A stretch of DNA of 64,000 nt from Mesobaculum littorinae (GCF_004011175.1 NZ_RQXX01000005.1:62001-126000); one strand, 5' to 3'. Shown: positions 37,528 to 48,519, numbered from the stretch's first letter. Program-made: numbers and translations. Notes: generated by a model not told the origin, from the letters alone.

Positions 37528-39114
37528 ATGACCCAATTCAGCGACCTCAATCTCGACCCCAAGGTGCTCAAGGCGATCGACGAGGCGGGCTATACCACGC
37601 CCACCCCGATCCAGTCCGGCGCCATTCCCGCCGCCCTGCGTGGGCAGGACGTGCTGGGCATCGCCCAGACCGGCACCGGCAAGACCGCCAGCTTCACGCT
37701 GCCGATGATCACCCTTCTAGGCAAGGGCCGGGCCCGGGCGCGGATGCCGCGCAGCCTGGTCCTGGCGCCGACGCGGGAACTGGCGGCACAGGTGGCCGAG
37801 AACTTTGACACCTATGCCAAGTATACCAAGCTGACCAAGGCGCTGCTGATCGGCGGCGTCAGCTTCAAGGAGCAGGATCAGCTGATCGACAAGGGCGTCG
37901 ACGTCCTGATCGCGACGCCGGGCCGGCTGCTCGACCACTTCGAGCGCGGCAAGCTTCTGCTGACCGGCGTGCAGGTCATGGTCGTGGACGAAGCCGACCG
38001 GATGCTCGACATGGGGTTCATTCCCGACATCGAACGCATCTTTTCGCTGACGCCCTTCACCCGGCAGACGCTATTCTTCTCGGCCACCATGGCGCCCGAG
38101 ATCGAGCGCATCACCAACACCTTCCTGTCCGCGCCCGAACGGGTCGAGGTCGCGCGCCAGGCCACCGCCTCGGAGACGATCGAGCAGAAGGTGGTGATGT
38201 TCCGCGGGTCGCGCCGTGACCGCGCCGCATCCGAGAAACGCGCCTTGCTGCGCCGGATGATCGACGACGAAGGCGACAAATGCTCGAACGCGATCATCTT
38301 CTGCAACCGCAAGTCCGACGTCGACATCGTCGCGAAAAGCCTGTCGAAATACGGCTACGACGCCGCGCCGATCCACGGCGACCTCGAACAGTCGCAGCGG
38401 ACGCGGACGCTTGAGGGCTTCCGCGAGGGGCGGCTGCGGTTCCTCGTCGCCTCCGACGTCGCGGCGCGCGGGCTGGACGTGCCGGCGGTCAGCCATGTGT
38501 TCAACTTCGACGTGCCCTCCCATGCCGAGGATTACGTGCACCGGATCGGTCGCACCGGCCGGGCAGGACGTGATGGCAAGGCGATGATGATCTGCGCGCC
38601 GTCGGACGAAAAGAACCTCGAAGATATCGAGCGGCTGATCGACAAGCCGGTGCCGCGGATGGAGAACCCGCTGGGCGCCGCCGCCCCTGCCCCGACCGCC
38701 GAGGAAGCGCCCGCAGATACCGCTGCTGAGGCGAAGCCCGCCCGCCGCAGCCGGTCGCGCCGCAAGTCCGAAAAGCCCGCGGCGGCACAGGCCGAGGGCC
38801 AGGCGACCGAGACGCCCGCCGCCGAAAAACCTGCTGCCGAAAAACCTGCCACCGACAAACCTGCCAAGGATGCGCCTGTCGAGGACGCGGCAGCCGCGGA
38901 CACGCCGGCAGAAACTGCCCCGACCGCGCCCGAAAAACCGGCCCGCGCCGAAACGGCCACGGCCAAGCCCGAGGGCAAATCCGAAGGCGGCGGACGTGGC
39001 AAAAGCTCGAACCGGTCGCGCCGCGGCAAGGATCGGGACGACGCCGTCGTCGGCCTGGGCGATCACCTGCCCCAGTTCATCGCCATGAGCTTTGACGAAC
39101 GCCGCACCGGCTAA
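37528..39114 (+). CDS. DEAD-box RNA helicase (RhlE/DeaD-like)
   Basis: This 528-residue helicase shows the Q motif with IQSGAIPAALRGQD, Walker A AQTGTGKTASF, Ia PTRELA, II VDEADRMLDMGF, III SAT, IV IIFCNRK and VI HRIGRTGRAGRDGK. After about residue 395 the rest is an Ala/Glu/Lys/Pro-rich tail with repeats such as AAEKPA, AEKPAT and ATDKPA, then a basic RSRRGKD patch, which suggests RNA binding through disordered tails. It likely works in ribosome assembly or mRNA turnover. A bidirectional terminator follows. Confidence 0.95.
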   Translation: MTQFSDLNLDPKVLKAIDEAGYTTPTPIQSGAIPAALRGQDVLGIAQTGTGKTASFTLPMITLLGKGRARARMPRSLVLAPTRELAAQVAENFDTYAKYTKLTKALLIGGVSFKEQDQLIDKGVDVLIATPGRLLDHFERGKLLLTGVQVMVVDEADRMLDMGFIPDIERIFSLTPFTRQTLFFSATMAPEIERITNTFLSAPERVEVARQATASETIEQKVVMFRGSRRDRAASEKRALLRRMIDDEGDKCSNAIIFCNRKSDVDIVAKSLSKYGYDAAPIHGDLEQSQRTRTLEGFREGRLRFLVASDVAARGLDVPAVSHVFNFDVPSHAEDYVHRIGRTGRAGRDGKAMMICAPSDEKNLEDIERLIDKPVPRMENPLGAAAPAPTAEEAPADTAAEAKPARRSRSRRKSEKPAAAQAEGQATETPAAEKPAAEKPATDKPAKDAPVEDAAAADTPAETAPTAPEKPARAETATAKPEGKSEGGGRGKSSNRSRRGKDRDDAVVGLGDHLPQFIAMSFDERRTG

Positions 39115-39137
39115 ACCGCGCGCGCGCTTCGCAACAC

Positions 39138-39169
39138 AAAAAAAGGCGGGCCCGGGGGCCCGCCTTTTT
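39138..39169. terminator. Bidirectional rho-independent terminator
   Basis: GGCGGGCCC and GGGCCCGCC form a perfect stem with A-run on one side and T-run on the other (AAAAAAAGG ... CCTTTTT). It lies between the helicase gene and the convergent OsmC gene, so it can terminate both. Confidence 0.93.
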
Positions 39170-39231
39170 CATGTCTGCGATGTCCCTGTCACGGGACCGC
39201 CCGTCGTGGACAGACGGCCCGGGGACAGGCC

Positions 39232-39657
39232 TCAGGCGACCTTGAGGTCCATCGTGATCTCGGCGGTAAGAAGCTTGGACACCGGGCAGTTGGCCTTGGC
39301 GCCTTCGGCCGCTTCGCGCACCTGTTCTTCGGTCGCGCCGGGCACGCTGGCGGTCACGTCCAGGTGCACCTTGGTGATCGCGAAGCCTTCGCCCTGCTGT
39401 TCAAGCGACACGGTCGCGGTCGTCTCGATGTTGTCCGGCGTCAGGTCGCTTTGCCCCAGCACCATCGAAAAGGCCATCGAGAAACAGCTCGCATGGGCCG
39501 CGCCGATCAGCTCTTCGGGGTTGGTGCCGCGCTCACCCTCGAACCGGGTGTTGAACCCATAGGGCTGATCGCTCAGCACGCCGGTTTCGGTCGAGACGTG
39601 CCCTTTGCCTTCCTTGAGGCTGCCCGTCCACTTCGCGGATCCGTTCTTCTTGATCAT
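39232..39657 (-). CDS. osmC: OsmC-family organic hydroperoxide reductase
   Basis: This 141-residue protein matches OsmC/Ohr peroxidases: KNGSAKWTGSLKEGKGHVST at the start, the first cysteine in AAHASCFSMAFSMVL and the second in AKANCPVSKLL. The ATG at 39657 is preceded by AGGAGAGAG. It protects against lipid peroxides and is usually stress-induced. It converges on the RNA helicase gene across a bidirectional terminator. Confidence 0.94.
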   Translation of the reverse strand: MIKKNGSAKWTGSLKEGKGHVSTETGVLSDQPYGFNTRFEGERGTNPEELIGAAHASCFSMAFSMVLGQSDLTPDNIETTATVSLEQQGEGFAITKVHLDVTASVPGATEEQVREAAEGAKANCPVSKLLTAEITMDLKVA

Positions 39658-39687
39658 GTTCTCTCTCCTTCATCGGAAATCGTTACT

Positions 39688-39716
39688 CGCCCCGCGACCT
39701 AGCGGTCCGCGGGGCG
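39688..39716 (-). terminator. Possible hairpin terminator after rnj
   Basis: CGCCCCGCG (39688-39696) and CGCGGGGCG (39708-39716) form a nine-bp stem immediately after the RNase J gene on the minus strand. The following DNA lacks a strong T-run, so this is a weak or rho-assisted stop for the long nuo-rnj unit. Confidence 0.45.
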
Positions 39717-39743
39717 GCGTCACCCCCTGAAGGCGAGATTTCC

Positions 39744-41411
39744 CTACGACAGGCGAGAGACCACGACCGTGACCTCGGGCTTGCGCCCGATCTCGTCGTT
39801 GGCGCCGGTGCGGGCGATCCGTTTCAGCCCGTCCTCGAGCTTTGCATCGTCCAGCAACGTCTTGTCGTCCGCGCGGCCCAGGAACTGGGTCAGATCGGCC
39901 TCGAGCACCTCGGCCAGCGCGGTGCCCGACCGGCCGGTTTCCGGCAGGCCCATCAGCTCGACCCAGGGTTCGCCCAGGGGCGTGTCGTCTTCGTCCATGA
40001 TCAGCGTCACGATGACGTGGCCGTTCAGCGCCATGCGGATCCGGTCGCGGACGATCCCGTCCAGCGCGCCGATCTGCACCGACCCGTCAAGGTAGGTGCG
40101 GCCCGTATCGACGTATTCGACGATCTCGGGCTGGTTGCCCGACAGCGACCAGCAGGTGCCGTTGGGGGCCAGGAGTCCCTTGCGGTCCGCAGCCTGAGCC
40201 AGCTTAACGTGTTCGCGCAGGTGGCGGTGTTCGCCGTGCATGGGAATCACCAGCTGCGGCTGGGTGATCTGGTGCATCGCCTCGAGGTCGGGGCGGTTGG
40301 CGTGGCCCGACACGTGATAAAGCCCGCCCGTGTCGTCGACGACATCGACGCCCATCTCGGAAAACGCGTTCATGATCCGGGCGACTTCGCGTTCATTGCC
40401 CGGGATCGTCTTGGACGAGAACAGGAAGGTGTCGCCCTCCTGCATCTTGAGGCCAAGGTACTTGCCCCGGGCCAGCTGGGCCGAGGCCGCGCGGCGTTCG
40501 CCCTGGCTGCCGGTGACGATCAGCATCAGGTTCTCGCGCGGGATGTCGCGGGCATCCTCGGGCGTCACGGTGCCGGGAAAATCGGACAGGATGCCGGTTT
40601 CCAGCGCCGCCTCGACCATCCGGCGCATGGCGCGCCCCAGAAGACAGACAGACCGGCCCGCGCGGGTCGCGGCCTCGGCCAGCGTCTTCACCCGCGCGAT
40701 GTTGCTGGCGAAGGTCGTCGCCACCACCATGCCGGGCTGCGCGGCGACCAGACGCTCGATCTCGGGTCCCACGGTGCTCTCCGACCGTCCGGCATGGTGG
40801 CTGAAGACGTTGGTCGAATCGCAGACCAGCGCATGCACGCCGTCGCGCGCGACCTCGGACCAGAGCGCGCGGTCGAACGCCTCGCCCACCACCGGGCTTT
40901 CGTCGATCTTGAAATCACCGGTATGGATCACCCGGCCCGCCGGGCTGTCGATGACCAGGGCCGAGCTTTCGGGGATCGAGTGCGAGATCGGCAGAAAGCC
41001 CACGGTGAAGGGCCCCACCGTCTGGGTTGCGGGCCAGGCGTTGGCGACCTTCAGGATTTCGGTCGAATGGCCGTGCTCGGTCAGTTTCCGCGCGGCGATG
41101 TTGGCGGTGAAGGCCCGCGCATAAACAGGCGCGCGCAGGCGGTCCCAGAGGTGGCCCAGGGCGCCCACGTGGTCTTCGTGCGCATGGGTGATGAAGATGG
41201 CATCCAGGCGGTCGGCCCGCTCGGCCAGCCACGCGATGTCGGGGAATATCAGGTCGACGCCGGGCGTCGTGTCCATGTCCGGAAACGTGACGCCGATATC
41301 GACGAGGATATAGCGTTCGGCACCGGGTGCACCGTAGCCGTAGACATAGGCGTTCATGCCGATCTCGCCGGCGCCGCCAAGGGGAAGATAGATCAGCCGT
41401 TCGGGCGTCAT
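39744..41411 (-). CDS. rnj: Ribonuclease J
   Basis: This 555-residue enzyme is an RNA 5'-3' exo/endonuclease of the metallo-beta-lactamase/beta-CASP class. The zinc motif THAHEDHVGAL, the HTGDFKID site, the beta-CASP core DSTNVFSHHAGRSE and MHGEHRHLREH are all present. It overlaps coaX by four bases (ATGA) at the end of the nuo-birA-coaX unit, the usual place in alphaproteobacteria. It helps mature rRNA and degrade mRNA. Confidence 0.96.
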   Translation of the reverse strand: MTPERLIYLPLGGAGEIGMNAYVYGYGAPGAERYILVDIGVTFPDMDTTPGVDLIFPDIAWLAERADRLDAIFITHAHEDHVGALGHLWDRLRAPVYARAFTANIAARKLTEHGHSTEILKVANAWPATQTVGPFTVGFLPISHSIPESSALVIDSPAGRVIHTGDFKIDESPVVGEAFDRALWSEVARDGVHALVCDSTNVFSHHAGRSESTVGPEIERLVAAQPGMVVATTFASNIARVKTLAEAATRAGRSVCLLGRAMRRMVEAALETGILSDFPGTVTPEDARDIPRENLMLIVTGSQGERRAASAQLARGKYLGLKMQEGDTFLFSSKTIPGNEREVARIMNAFSEMGVDVVDDTGGLYHVSGHANRPDLEAMHQITQPQLVIPMHGEHRHLREHVKLAQAADRKGLLAPNGTCWSLSGNQPEIVEYVDTGRTYLDGSVQIGALDGIVRDRIRMALNGHVIVTLIMDEDDTPLGEPWVELMGLPETGRSGTALAEVLEADLTQFLGRADDKTLLDDAKLEDGLKRIARTGANDEIGRKPEVTVVVSRLS

Positions 41412-42181
41412 GGAGCGTCCTTGTTATGGGCGTGGATGACCGTAAGGCCATGGATCGTCAGGTCGTCCTCGATCCGGTCAAAGAGCACATCGCCCTGTGC
41501 GAAGAGAGGCGCAAGCCCCCCAGTCCCGATAATCGTCATCTTGCGGTCGTATTCGGCGCGAATCCGGTCACAGATCCCGCGGACCAGGCCGACATACCCC
41601 CAGAAAACACCCGATTGCATGCAGGCGACGGTGTTGGTTCCGATCACCGCCTGCGGCTTGGTCACATCCACGTGCGGAAGGGCCGCGGCCGACTGGTGCA
41701 GCGCCTCGAGGCTGAGGTTGACGCCCGGCGCGATGACGCCGCCGACATAGGCCCCGTCCTCGGCCACGACGTCGAAGGTCGTCGCCGTGCCGAAATCGAC
41801 CACCACCAGATCGCCGCCGTGCCTGTCATAGGCGCCTGCCGTGTTGACCAGCCGGTCGGGCCCGACCTGCGTGCCGGCATCCACACGCGGCGCCACGGGA
41901 AGCGCGCAGTCGGGCTTGCCCACAACCAGCGGGCGGCAGTTGAAATAGCGGTCGGCCAGAACACGCAGGTTGAATACCACGCGCGGGACGGTGGACGAGA
42001 TGATGACCTCGTCGATTTCGACGTCGATCTTGCGAAACGTCATCAGCGACGTCAGCCAGACGAAATACTGGTCCGCCGTGCGCTGCCACTCGGTCGAGGT
42101 GCGCCAGACGGCCAGGAACCGGGTGCCGTCCCAGATCGAGAATACGGTGTTGGTGTTGCCGCAATCGATGGCAAGAAGCAT
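41408..42181 (-). CDS. coaX: Type III pantothenate kinase
   Basis: This 257-residue kinase makes phosphopantothenate for coenzyme A. It shows the ASKHA phosphate motifs MLLAIDCGNTNTVFS, VVDFGTATTFDVV and IIGTGGLAPLFA, plus the pantothenate-site region GPDRLVNTAGAYD. The length is normal. It lies between birA and rnj, sharing an ATGA overlap with rnj. Confidence 0.96.
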   Translation of the reverse strand: MLLAIDCGNTNTVFSIWDGTRFLAVWRTSTEWQRTADQYFVWLTSLMTFRKIDVEIDEVIISSTVPRVVFNLRVLADRYFNCRPLVVGKPDCALPVAPRVDAGTQVGPDRLVNTAGAYDRHGGDLVVVDFGTATTFDVVAEDGAYVGGVIAPGVNLSLEALHQSAAALPHVDVTKPQAVIGTNTVACMQSGVFWGYVGLVRGICDRIRAEYDRKMTIIGTGGLAPLFAQGDVLFDRIEDDLTIHGLTVIHAHNKDAP

Positions 42182-42195
42182 GCGCGCGCTCCGGG

Positions 42196-42945
42196 CTAGA
42201 AGTAGATCTCGGCTGCGGGGATCAGCTTCGGCCCGTCTTCGGTTTCAAGCACCAGCTGACCGGCATCGTCGATCGTTTCGAACCGGCCGATGACCTCGCC
42301 CTGCGAGGTGCGCGCCGTGATGATCTCGCCCAGCCGAGCTGCGTGGCGCAGCCAGCTTTCACGGATCGGCTCGAACCCCAGTTGGGTCAGGATATCCTCC
42401 TGCGTGGCATAGAACCCCGCGAGGCGGACCAGAAGCTGCTCGGGGTCGATCCGGATATCCGTCTGCTCGGCCACCGACACGGGCGGAAAGGCGGCATCGC
42501 GGATCTCGGTCGGCGCGGCCGTCAGGTTGACGCCGATGCCGATGGCCAGCCAGTCGACCTGCCCGCCCTTCCCCGCGCTTTCCAGAAGGATGCCGGCGAC
42601 CTTGCCCTGATCCAGCAGCACGTCGTTGGGCCATTTCAGCGACAGCCGGGTGCGGTCGACATACAACGCCAGCGCCTCGAACAGCGCGACGCCCGCCATG
42701 AACCCGCGCAGGGCCGCCCAGCCGGGCACCCCGCCCGGGCGCATCACCAGCGTCGCGGCGAAGTTGCCCGGCGGCATGGACCAGCGGTTGCCCCGGCGGC
42801 CACGCGGCGCGGCCTGTTCATGCGCGAGGATCCAGGTCGGATAATCGAGCTCGGGCGCCATCCGCGCCGCCTCGGCATTGGTGCTGTCGACGCTGTCGAG
42901 AACGACGCGACCGTAGCGTTCAGGCCAGGGCGGTTCAGTTGACAA
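42196..42945 (-). CDS. birA: Biotin-[acetyl-CoA-carboxylase] ligase
   Basis: This 249-residue enzyme is the short (non-repressor) BirA: it lacks the N-terminal helix-turn-helix and begins near the catalytic domain. Visible motifs are [10 protein letters not shown], the biotinyl-AMP loop [17 protein letters not shown] and [19 protein letters not shown]. The only plausible start is TTG at 42945, which overlaps the end of nuoN by eleven bases; the first in-frame ATG would remove the DSTN motif. It follows nuoN directly. Confidence 0.93.
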   Translation of the reverse strand: MSTEPPWPERYGRVVLDSVDSTNAEAARMAPELDYPTWILAHEQAAPRGRRGNRWSMPPGNFAATLVMRPGGVPGWAALRGFMAGVALFEALALYVDRTRLSLKWPNDVLLDQGKVAGILLESAGKGGQVDWLAIGIGVNLTAAPTEIRDAAFPPVSVAEQTDIRIDPEQLLVRLAGFYATQEDILTQLGFEPIRESWLRHAARLGEIITARTSQGEVIGRFETIDDAGQLVLETEDGPKLIPAAEIYF

Positions 42946-44374
42946 GGGTCGCCGCCGCGGCGGCTGCGGCCCCTTCGATCCCGAAGAGATTGACGACGCC
43001 CAGCACCATGATCGCGGCCGACGCCATCAGGAACGTCCACAAAAGGGGCGATTGCGCCGTATCGAGCGTTTCGCCCTCTTCGCCGAAATACATGTAGAAC
43101 ACGATCCGCAGGTAGTAATAGGCCGCGATGACCGAGGCGATGACGCCCAGGATCGCCAGCCAGCCGAGACCCGACTGCACGGCCGCGGACAGCACGTAGA
43201 ACTTCCCGAAGAAGCCGACGAGCGGCGGCACGCCGGCCATGGAGAACATCAGCACCAGCATCGCCAGCGCCCGCAGCGGTTCCCGGCGTGAGTACATGTT
43301 GAGCGACCGGATATCGACCACCGGCTTGCCGTCCCGCTCCATCGTCAGGATGAAGGCGAAGGTGCCAATGTTCATCACGACGTAGATCGCCATGTAGACC
43401 AGCATAGCCTGAACGCCGAACGCCGTGCCCGAGGCGAGCCCCATCAGGGCAAAGCCCATGTGGTTGATCGAGGAATAGGCCATCAGCCGCTTGATGTTGG
43501 TCTGCCCAATCGCCGCCACAGCGCCGAGGAACATGGACGCGACCGAGATCAGCGCGATGATCTGTTGCCAGTCGCCGACCACACCGCCGAAAGCGTCATG
43601 GACGACGCGGGCGAAAAGCGCCATCGCCGCAACCTTGGGCGCGGTGGCGAAGAAGGCGGTGACCGGCGTGGGCGAGCCTTCGTAGACGTCAGGCGTCCAC
43701 ATGTGGAAGGGCGCGGCAGAGACCTTGAACGCCAGACCCGAGGCAATGAAGACCAGGCCGAAAATCAGGCCCAGCGGGGCGTCGTTGCCGACAGCGACGA
43801 TGATGCCCGAGAACAGCGTCGTGCCCGAAAAGCCGTAGGTCAGCGATGCGCCGTACAGGAGCAGACCCGAGGACAGCGCGCCGAGCACGAAGTACTTCAG
43901 CCCCGCCTCGGTCGACTTGACGCTGTCGCGACGCAGCGAGGCCACGACGTAAAGCGCGAGCGACTGAAGTTCGAGCCCCATGTACAGCGTCATCAGGTCG
44001 CCGGCCGAGACCATGACCAGCATGCCCACGACACCCAGCGATACCAGCACGGGATATTCGAACCGCAGCAGATCGCGGCGGGCCATGTACCCCTCGCTCA
44101 TCACTAGGACCGAGGCCGCCGAGAGCAGGATCGTCACCTTGGCGAAGCGCGCGAAGGCGTCGGAGATGAACAGACCATCGAATGCCGGGCGGGTGCCGCC
44201 GGGCGCCAGCCCGATCCAGCCTGCGAGGATCACGAACACCGCCGCCGTCAGCCAGACGAGCGTCGGCGCCAGCTTGTCCTTGCCGGTATAGACGCCGACC
44301 AGAAGCGCCAGCATCGCGTAGACGGCGAGGCTGATCTCCGGCAGCAGGATCGAAAAATCGGCAGAGGTCATCAT
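42935..44374 (-). CDS. nuoN: NADH-quinone oxidoreductase subunit N
   Basis: This 479-residue membrane antiporter-like subunit of complex I has about fourteen hydrophobic helices. The proton-channel lysine/glutamate elements are seen in [40 protein letters not shown] and [20 protein letters not shown]. The start is ATG 44374 or the adjacent ATG 44371. It is the last nuo gene; nuoM ends 13 bases upstream. Confidence 0.97.
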   Translation of the reverse strand: MMTSADFSILLPEISLAVYAMLALLVGVYTGKDKLAPTLVWLTAAVFVILAGWIGLAPGGTRPAFDGLFISDAFARFAKVTILLSAASVLVMSEGYMARRDLLRFEYPVLVSLGVVGMLVMVSAGDLMTLYMGLELQSLALYVVASLRRDSVKSTEAGLKYFVLGALSSGLLLYGASLTYGFSGTTLFSGIIVAVGNDAPLGLIFGLVFIASGLAFKVSAAPFHMWTPDVYEGSPTPVTAFFATAPKVAAMALFARVVHDAFGGVVGDWQQIIALISVASMFLGAVAAIGQTNIKRLMAYSSINHMGFALMGLASGTAFGVQAMLVYMAIYVVMNIGTFAFILTMERDGKPVVDIRSLNMYSRREPLRALAMLVLMFSMAGVPPLVGFFGKFYVLSAAVQSGLGWLAILGVIASVIAAYYYLRIVFYMYFGEEGETLDTAQSPLLWTFLMASAAIMVLGVVNLFGIEGAAAAAAATLVN

Positions 44375-44387
44375 GTGGCGGCGCCTC

Positions 44388-45950
44388 TCAGTTCTGGGCC
44401 AGGCGGGTGGCGGCTTCGGCGTCGGCCTGCGCGGTCTCGTAGTCGGAGACCAGCGTTTCGACCGACGGGCCGATGATATCGGTGACAAGGGCGGGGTAGA
44501 CACCCAGCAGGAGGGTCATCGCGACGAGCGGGGCAAAGATCCACTTCTCACGCCGCGACATGTCCGTGATCGACTTGAGGCTTTCCTTGATCAGGTCGCC
44601 CATGACGACCCGACGATACAGCCACAGCCCATAGGCGGCGGACAGGATCACCCCGGTCGTCGCCACGAAGGCGACCCAGGTATTGGCCTGGAAGATGCCC
44701 ATGAGCGTCAGGAATTCACCCACGAACCCGCTGGTGCCCGGCAGCCCGACATTGGCCATGGTGAAGAGCAGGAAAATCATTGCGTAGGCCGGCATCCGGT
44801 TCACCAGACCGCCGTAGGCGTTGATTTCGCGCGTGTGCATCCGGTCGTAGACCACGCCGACGCAGAGAAAGAGCGCGCCCGAGATGAAGCCGTGGCTGAT
44901 CATCTGAAAGATCGCGCCGTCCAGCCCCTGCTGGTTGGCGGAAAAGATCCCGGCGGTGACGTAGCCCATGTGCGCGACCGAGGAATAAGCGATAAGCTTC
45001 TTCATGTCGCTCTGCGCCAGCGCGACGAGGCTGGCATAGACGATGGCGATGGCCGACATCCATAGCACCAGAGGCGCCAGCAGGTCAGAGGCGACGGGGA
45101 ACATCGGTAGGCTGAACCGCAGGAACCCGTAGCCGCCCATCTTCAGCAGGATCGCGGCCAGAACCACCGACCCGGCGGTGGGCGCCTGCACGTGTGCGTC
45201 GGGCAGCCAGGTATGCACCGGCCACATCGGCATCTTGACCGCGAAGCTGGCGAAGAAGGCCAGCCACAGCAACGTCTGCATGCCCCCGGGCACGTCGACG
45301 CCCAGAACCGAGATCGGCAGCGACGGGAAAGCATGGCTGAGCAGCGCGACATTGTCCGCCCCACAGGCGCCGATGCAGGTCGTGCCGGCCTCGGCATACA
45401 TGGCGATCATCGCCACCAGCATCAGGACCGAGCCGAGGAAGGTGTAGAGGAAGAACTTGAACGCCGCGTAGATCCGGTTTTGTCCGCCCCAGATGCCGAT
45501 GATCAGGAACATCGGGATCAGGCCCGCCTCGAAGAACAGGTAGAACAGCACCATGTCGAGCGCGACGAAGACGCCCAGCATCAGGCTTTCCAGCACCAGG
45601 AAGGCGATCATGTATTCCTTCACCCGCACGGTCACGTCCCAGCAGGCGAGGATGACGAGCGGCATCAGGAAGGTCGTCAGCATCACGAAGAGGATCGATA
45701 TCCCGTCGACGCCGACGCGGTAGGACATGCCCAGGATCCAGTCCCGCTCTTCCACGAACTGGAAGCCGGGGGCGGAGGGGTCAAAGCCTGCGAGCAGGAA
45801 CAGCGACAGAAGGAAGCTGGCCGTCGTGGCGATCAGCGCCAGCCACTTGGCATTGGCCCGTGCCGCGTCGTCGTCGCCCCGCAGGAAGAGGGCGAGGATG
45901 ATCGCCGCGACAAGCGGCAGAAAGGTAACGATTGAGATCAGGCTGTCCAT
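44388..45950 (-). CDS. nuoM: NADH-quinone oxidoreductase subunit M
   Basis: This 520-residue antiporter-like subunit has about fourteen helices. The core elements [40 protein letters not shown] and [20 protein letters not shown] carry the channel lysines and histidines. The length is normal. It starts next to the stop of nuoL and is co-transcribed. Confidence 0.97.
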   Translation of the reverse strand: MDSLISIVTFLPLVAAIILALFLRGDDDAARANAKWLALIATTASFLLSLFLLAGFDPSAPGFQFVEERDWILGMSYRVGVDGISILFVMLTTFLMPLVILACWDVTVRVKEYMIAFLVLESLMLGVFVALDMVLFYLFFEAGLIPMFLIIGIWGGQNRIYAAFKFFLYTFLGSVLMLVAMIAMYAEAGTTCIGACGADNVALLSHAFPSLPISVLGVDVPGGMQTLLWLAFFASFAVKMPMWPVHTWLPDAHVQAPTAGSVVLAAILLKMGGYGFLRFSLPMFPVASDLLAPLVLWMSAIAIVYASLVALAQSDMKKLIAYSSVAHMGYVTAGIFSANQQGLDGAIFQMISHGFISGALFLCVGVVYDRMHTREINAYGGLVNRMPAYAMIFLLFTMANVGLPGTSGFVGEFLTLMGIFQANTWVAFVATTGVILSAAYGLWLYRRVVMGDLIKESLKSITDMSRREKWIFAPLVAMTLLLGVYPALVTDIIGPSVETLVSDYETAQADAEAATRLAQN

Positions 45951-48104
45951 TTACTCGGCTCCGCCCGTAAGCGTCATCCACGTGATCAGGACCGCGATCC
46001 CGAGCACCATGGCAAAGGCATAGTGGAAGAGGTACCCCGACTGACCCCGACCGGCGAGACGGGTGAGCCAGGGCACGAAGCCCATGGCGATCCCGTTGAT
46101 CGTCCCGTCGATCACGCCGCCATCGCCGCGCCGCCACAGCACCGACCCGAGGCGGCGCACCGGGCGCACGAAGATGTGGTCGTAAAGCTCGTCGAAATAC
46201 CACTTGTTGTAGAGGAAACTGTGCAGCGGCCTCTGGCTGGCCGCCACCCGCGCGGGCAGGCCCGGACGGAAGATGTACATCGCGAAGGCCAGAAGGAAGC
46301 CTGCGAGCATGGCGACGAAGGGCGACACCTTGACCCAGACCGGGGCGTGGTGGGCGTTGTCCATCACGTGGTTGTCGGGGTGCATGTAGATCGCGCCCTC
46401 GCCGGGCTGCGCCAGCGCGACGGCATGACCGCCGCCGCCGTGATCTTCAAGCTCCTCGCCGCCCTCGACGATAGCCTCGCCCGCACCTTCGGCATCGCCC
46501 TCGGCCAGCTCGGCGATCGCTTCGCCCGCGCCTTCACCGTGGTCGCCCGTCTCGGACGCCGTGGCGTGGGCGGGAATGCCGAAGTACTGCGCGACGCGGG
46601 CATGGTCCCCGAAGAAGGGCCCGAACCAGACCATCCCGGCCAGCACGGCGCCCACGGCCAGAACGCCCAGCGGCACGGTCATCACCTTGCCGCTTTCGTG
46701 CGCGTGGTCATGCGTATGCTTGTCGCCGCGCGGCGTACCGAAGAACGTCAGGAACATCAGCCGCCAGGAGTAGAAGCTGGTGAAGGCCGCGGCGATGACC
46801 AGCATCCAGAAGGCGTAGGTTCCCATGCCGCTCTGCGCGCCCCAGGCGCTTTCGATGATCGCGTCCTTGGACAGGAAGCCGGCAAAACCGATATGGGTCA
46901 GCGGGATGCCGACGCCGGTGATGGCCAGCGTGCCGATCATCATCGCCCAGAAGGTCACCGGCATCTTGTGGCGCAAACCGCCGTAGTTTCGCATGTCCTG
47001 TTCGTGATGCATCCCGTGGATCACCGACCCGGCGCCCAGGAACAGCATCGCCTTGAAGAAGGCGTGCGTCAGCAGGTGGAACATCGCCGCCGAGTAGACG
47101 CCGACGCCCGCGGCCACGAACATGTAGCCCAGCTGCGAACAGGTCGAATAGGCGATGACGCGCTTGATGTCGTTCTGCACCAGGCCGATCGTCGCTGCGA
47201 AGAAAGCCGTGGTCGCGCCGATGAAGACGATGATCGTCTTGGCGTCGGGGGCGAACTCGATGATCGGCGACATGCGGCAGACGAGGAAGACGCCCGCCGT
47301 CACCATCGTCGCGGCATGGATCAGCGCCGACACGGGCGTCGGCCCCTCCATCGCGTCAGGCAGCCAGGTGTGCAGCGGGATTTGCGCCGACTTGCCCATC
47401 GCACCAATGAAGAGCAGCAGCGCCACGACCTCGGCGGCATCCCAGTTGAGCCCGATGAACTCGATATTCATGCGCGAGATCTGCGGCGCGGCGGCAAAGA
47501 TGTCGTCGAAGCGGACCGAGTCAGCCAGGAAGAACAGCGCGAAGATCCCCAGCGCAAAGCCGAAATCGCCGACGCGGTTGACCACGAAGGCCTTGATCGC
47601 GGCGGCGTTGGCCGAAGGCTTGCGGTAGTAGAAGCCGATCAGGAGGTAAGAGGCGACGCCCACGCCCTCCCATCCGAAGAACATCTGGATCAGGTTGTCG
47701 GCCGTCACCAGAGCGAGCATCGCGAAGGTGAAGAAGGACAGGTAGGCGAAGAACCGGGGCTTGTAGACCTCGCCTTCGCGGAAGTTCTCGTCATGGGCCA
47801 TGTAGCCCAGCGAATAAAGGTGGACGAGCGCCGAGACGCTGGTGATCACGATCAGCATGATCGCGGTCAGACGGTCCAGCCGGATCGACCAGTCGGTCGA
47901 CAGCGTCCCGCTCTCGATCCAGCGCAGGATCTGGATGTGCTGGGTTTCGCCGTCGAAGCCCAGGAAGGTGATCCAGCTGAGCAGGCAGACCAGGAACAGG
48001 ATGCCGGTCGCGGTGTAGGTCGCGGCGGTCTGCCCGATCACGCGCCAGCCAAAGCCGCAGATGATCGCGCCGATAAGCGGGGCGAGGAGGATGATCGTGG
48101 TCAT
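45951..48104 (-). CDS. nuoL: NADH-quinone oxidoreductase subunit L
   Basis: This 717-residue antiporter-like subunit has the [20 protein letters not shown] and [20 protein letters not shown] channel segments and the long C-terminal amphipathic part. An acidic, glycine-rich loop at about residues 505-590 holds two copies of EGAGEAI and many histidines (HDHAHESG is further up), longer than in E. coli NuoL and unlike its neighbours in composition. The loop could be flexible or metal-binding. It ends exactly before nuoM. Confidence 0.96.
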   Translation of the reverse strand: MTTIILLAPLIGAIICGFGWRVIGQTAATYTATGILFLVCLLSWITFLGFDGETQHIQILRWIESGTLSTDWSIRLDRLTAIMLIVITSVSALVHLYSLGYMAHDENFREGEVYKPRFFAYLSFFTFAMLALVTADNLIQMFFGWEGVGVASYLLIGFYYRKPSANAAAIKAFVVNRVGDFGFALGIFALFFLADSVRFDDIFAAAPQISRMNIEFIGLNWDAAEVVALLLFIGAMGKSAQIPLHTWLPDAMEGPTPVSALIHAATMVTAGVFLVCRMSPIIEFAPDAKTIIVFIGATTAFFAATIGLVQNDIKRVIAYSTCSQLGYMFVAAGVGVYSAAMFHLLTHAFFKAMLFLGAGSVIHGMHHEQDMRNYGGLRHKMPVTFWAMMIGTLAITGVGIPLTHIGFAGFLSKDAIIESAWGAQSGMGTYAFWMLVIAAAFTSFYSWRLMFLTFFGTPRGDKHTHDHAHESGKVMTVPLGVLAVGAVLAGMVWFGPFFGDHARVAQYFGIPAHATASETGDHGEGAGEAIAELAEGDAEGAGEAIVEGGEELEDHGGGGHAVALAQPGEGAIYMHPDNHVMDNAHHAPVWVKVSPFVAMLAGFLLAFAMYIFRPGLPARVAASQRPLHSFLYNKWYFDELYDHIFVRPVRRLGSVLWRRGDGGVIDGTINGIAMGFVPWLTRLAGRGQSGYLFHYAFAMVLGIAVLITWMTLTGGAE

Positions 48105-48110
48105 AGCGCC

Positions 48111-48416
48111 TCAGCCCTTCATCACGTTGACGTCTTCGACGTCGATGGTGCCGCGGTTGCGGAAGAAACAGACGAGGATCGCAAGACCGATCGCCGCCTC
48201 GGCCGCCGCGACGGTCAGGACGAACAGCGTGAAGACCTGCCCCACCATGTCCCCCTGATAGGCCGAGAAGGCCACGAAGTTGATGTTCACGGCCAGCAGC
48301 ATCAGCTCGATCGACATCAACAGGATGATGACGTTCTTTCGGTTGAGGAACAGACCGAAGATGCCGATGACGAAAAGCGCCGCGGCAACGGTCAGAAAGT
48401 GTTCGAGTCCTATCAT
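48111..48416 (-). CDS. nuoK: NADH-quinone oxidoreductase subunit K
   Basis: This 101-residue, three-helix subunit contains the conserved glutamates in [17 protein letters not shown] and [16 protein letters not shown]. It is the expected size and sits six bases ahead of nuoL. It is part of the proton-translocating membrane arm. Confidence 0.97.
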   Translation of the reverse strand: MIGLEHFLTVAAALFVIGIFGLFLNRKNVIILLMSIELMLLAVNINFVAFSAYQGDMVGQVFTLFVLTVAAAEAAIGLAILVCFFRNRGTIDVEDVNVMKG

Positions 48417-48490
48417 TCGTCCCTCCGGGTCTTGCTACCCGTTGAAGTATCCGTTTGCCACGGGCACCGCGACGGCGATGCCGATGGTCA

Positions 48491-48511
48491 GCGCGGGCCG
48501 GGGGCCCGCGT
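48491..48511 (-). promoter_or_regulatory. Hairpin between nuoJ and nuoK
   Basis: CGCGGGCC and GGCCCGCG flank a three-base loop in the 103-base gap between nuoJ and nuoK. There is no T-run. It may be an mRNA-processing or stability element within the operon. Confidence 0.4.
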
Positions 48512-48519
48512 TCATGCCG

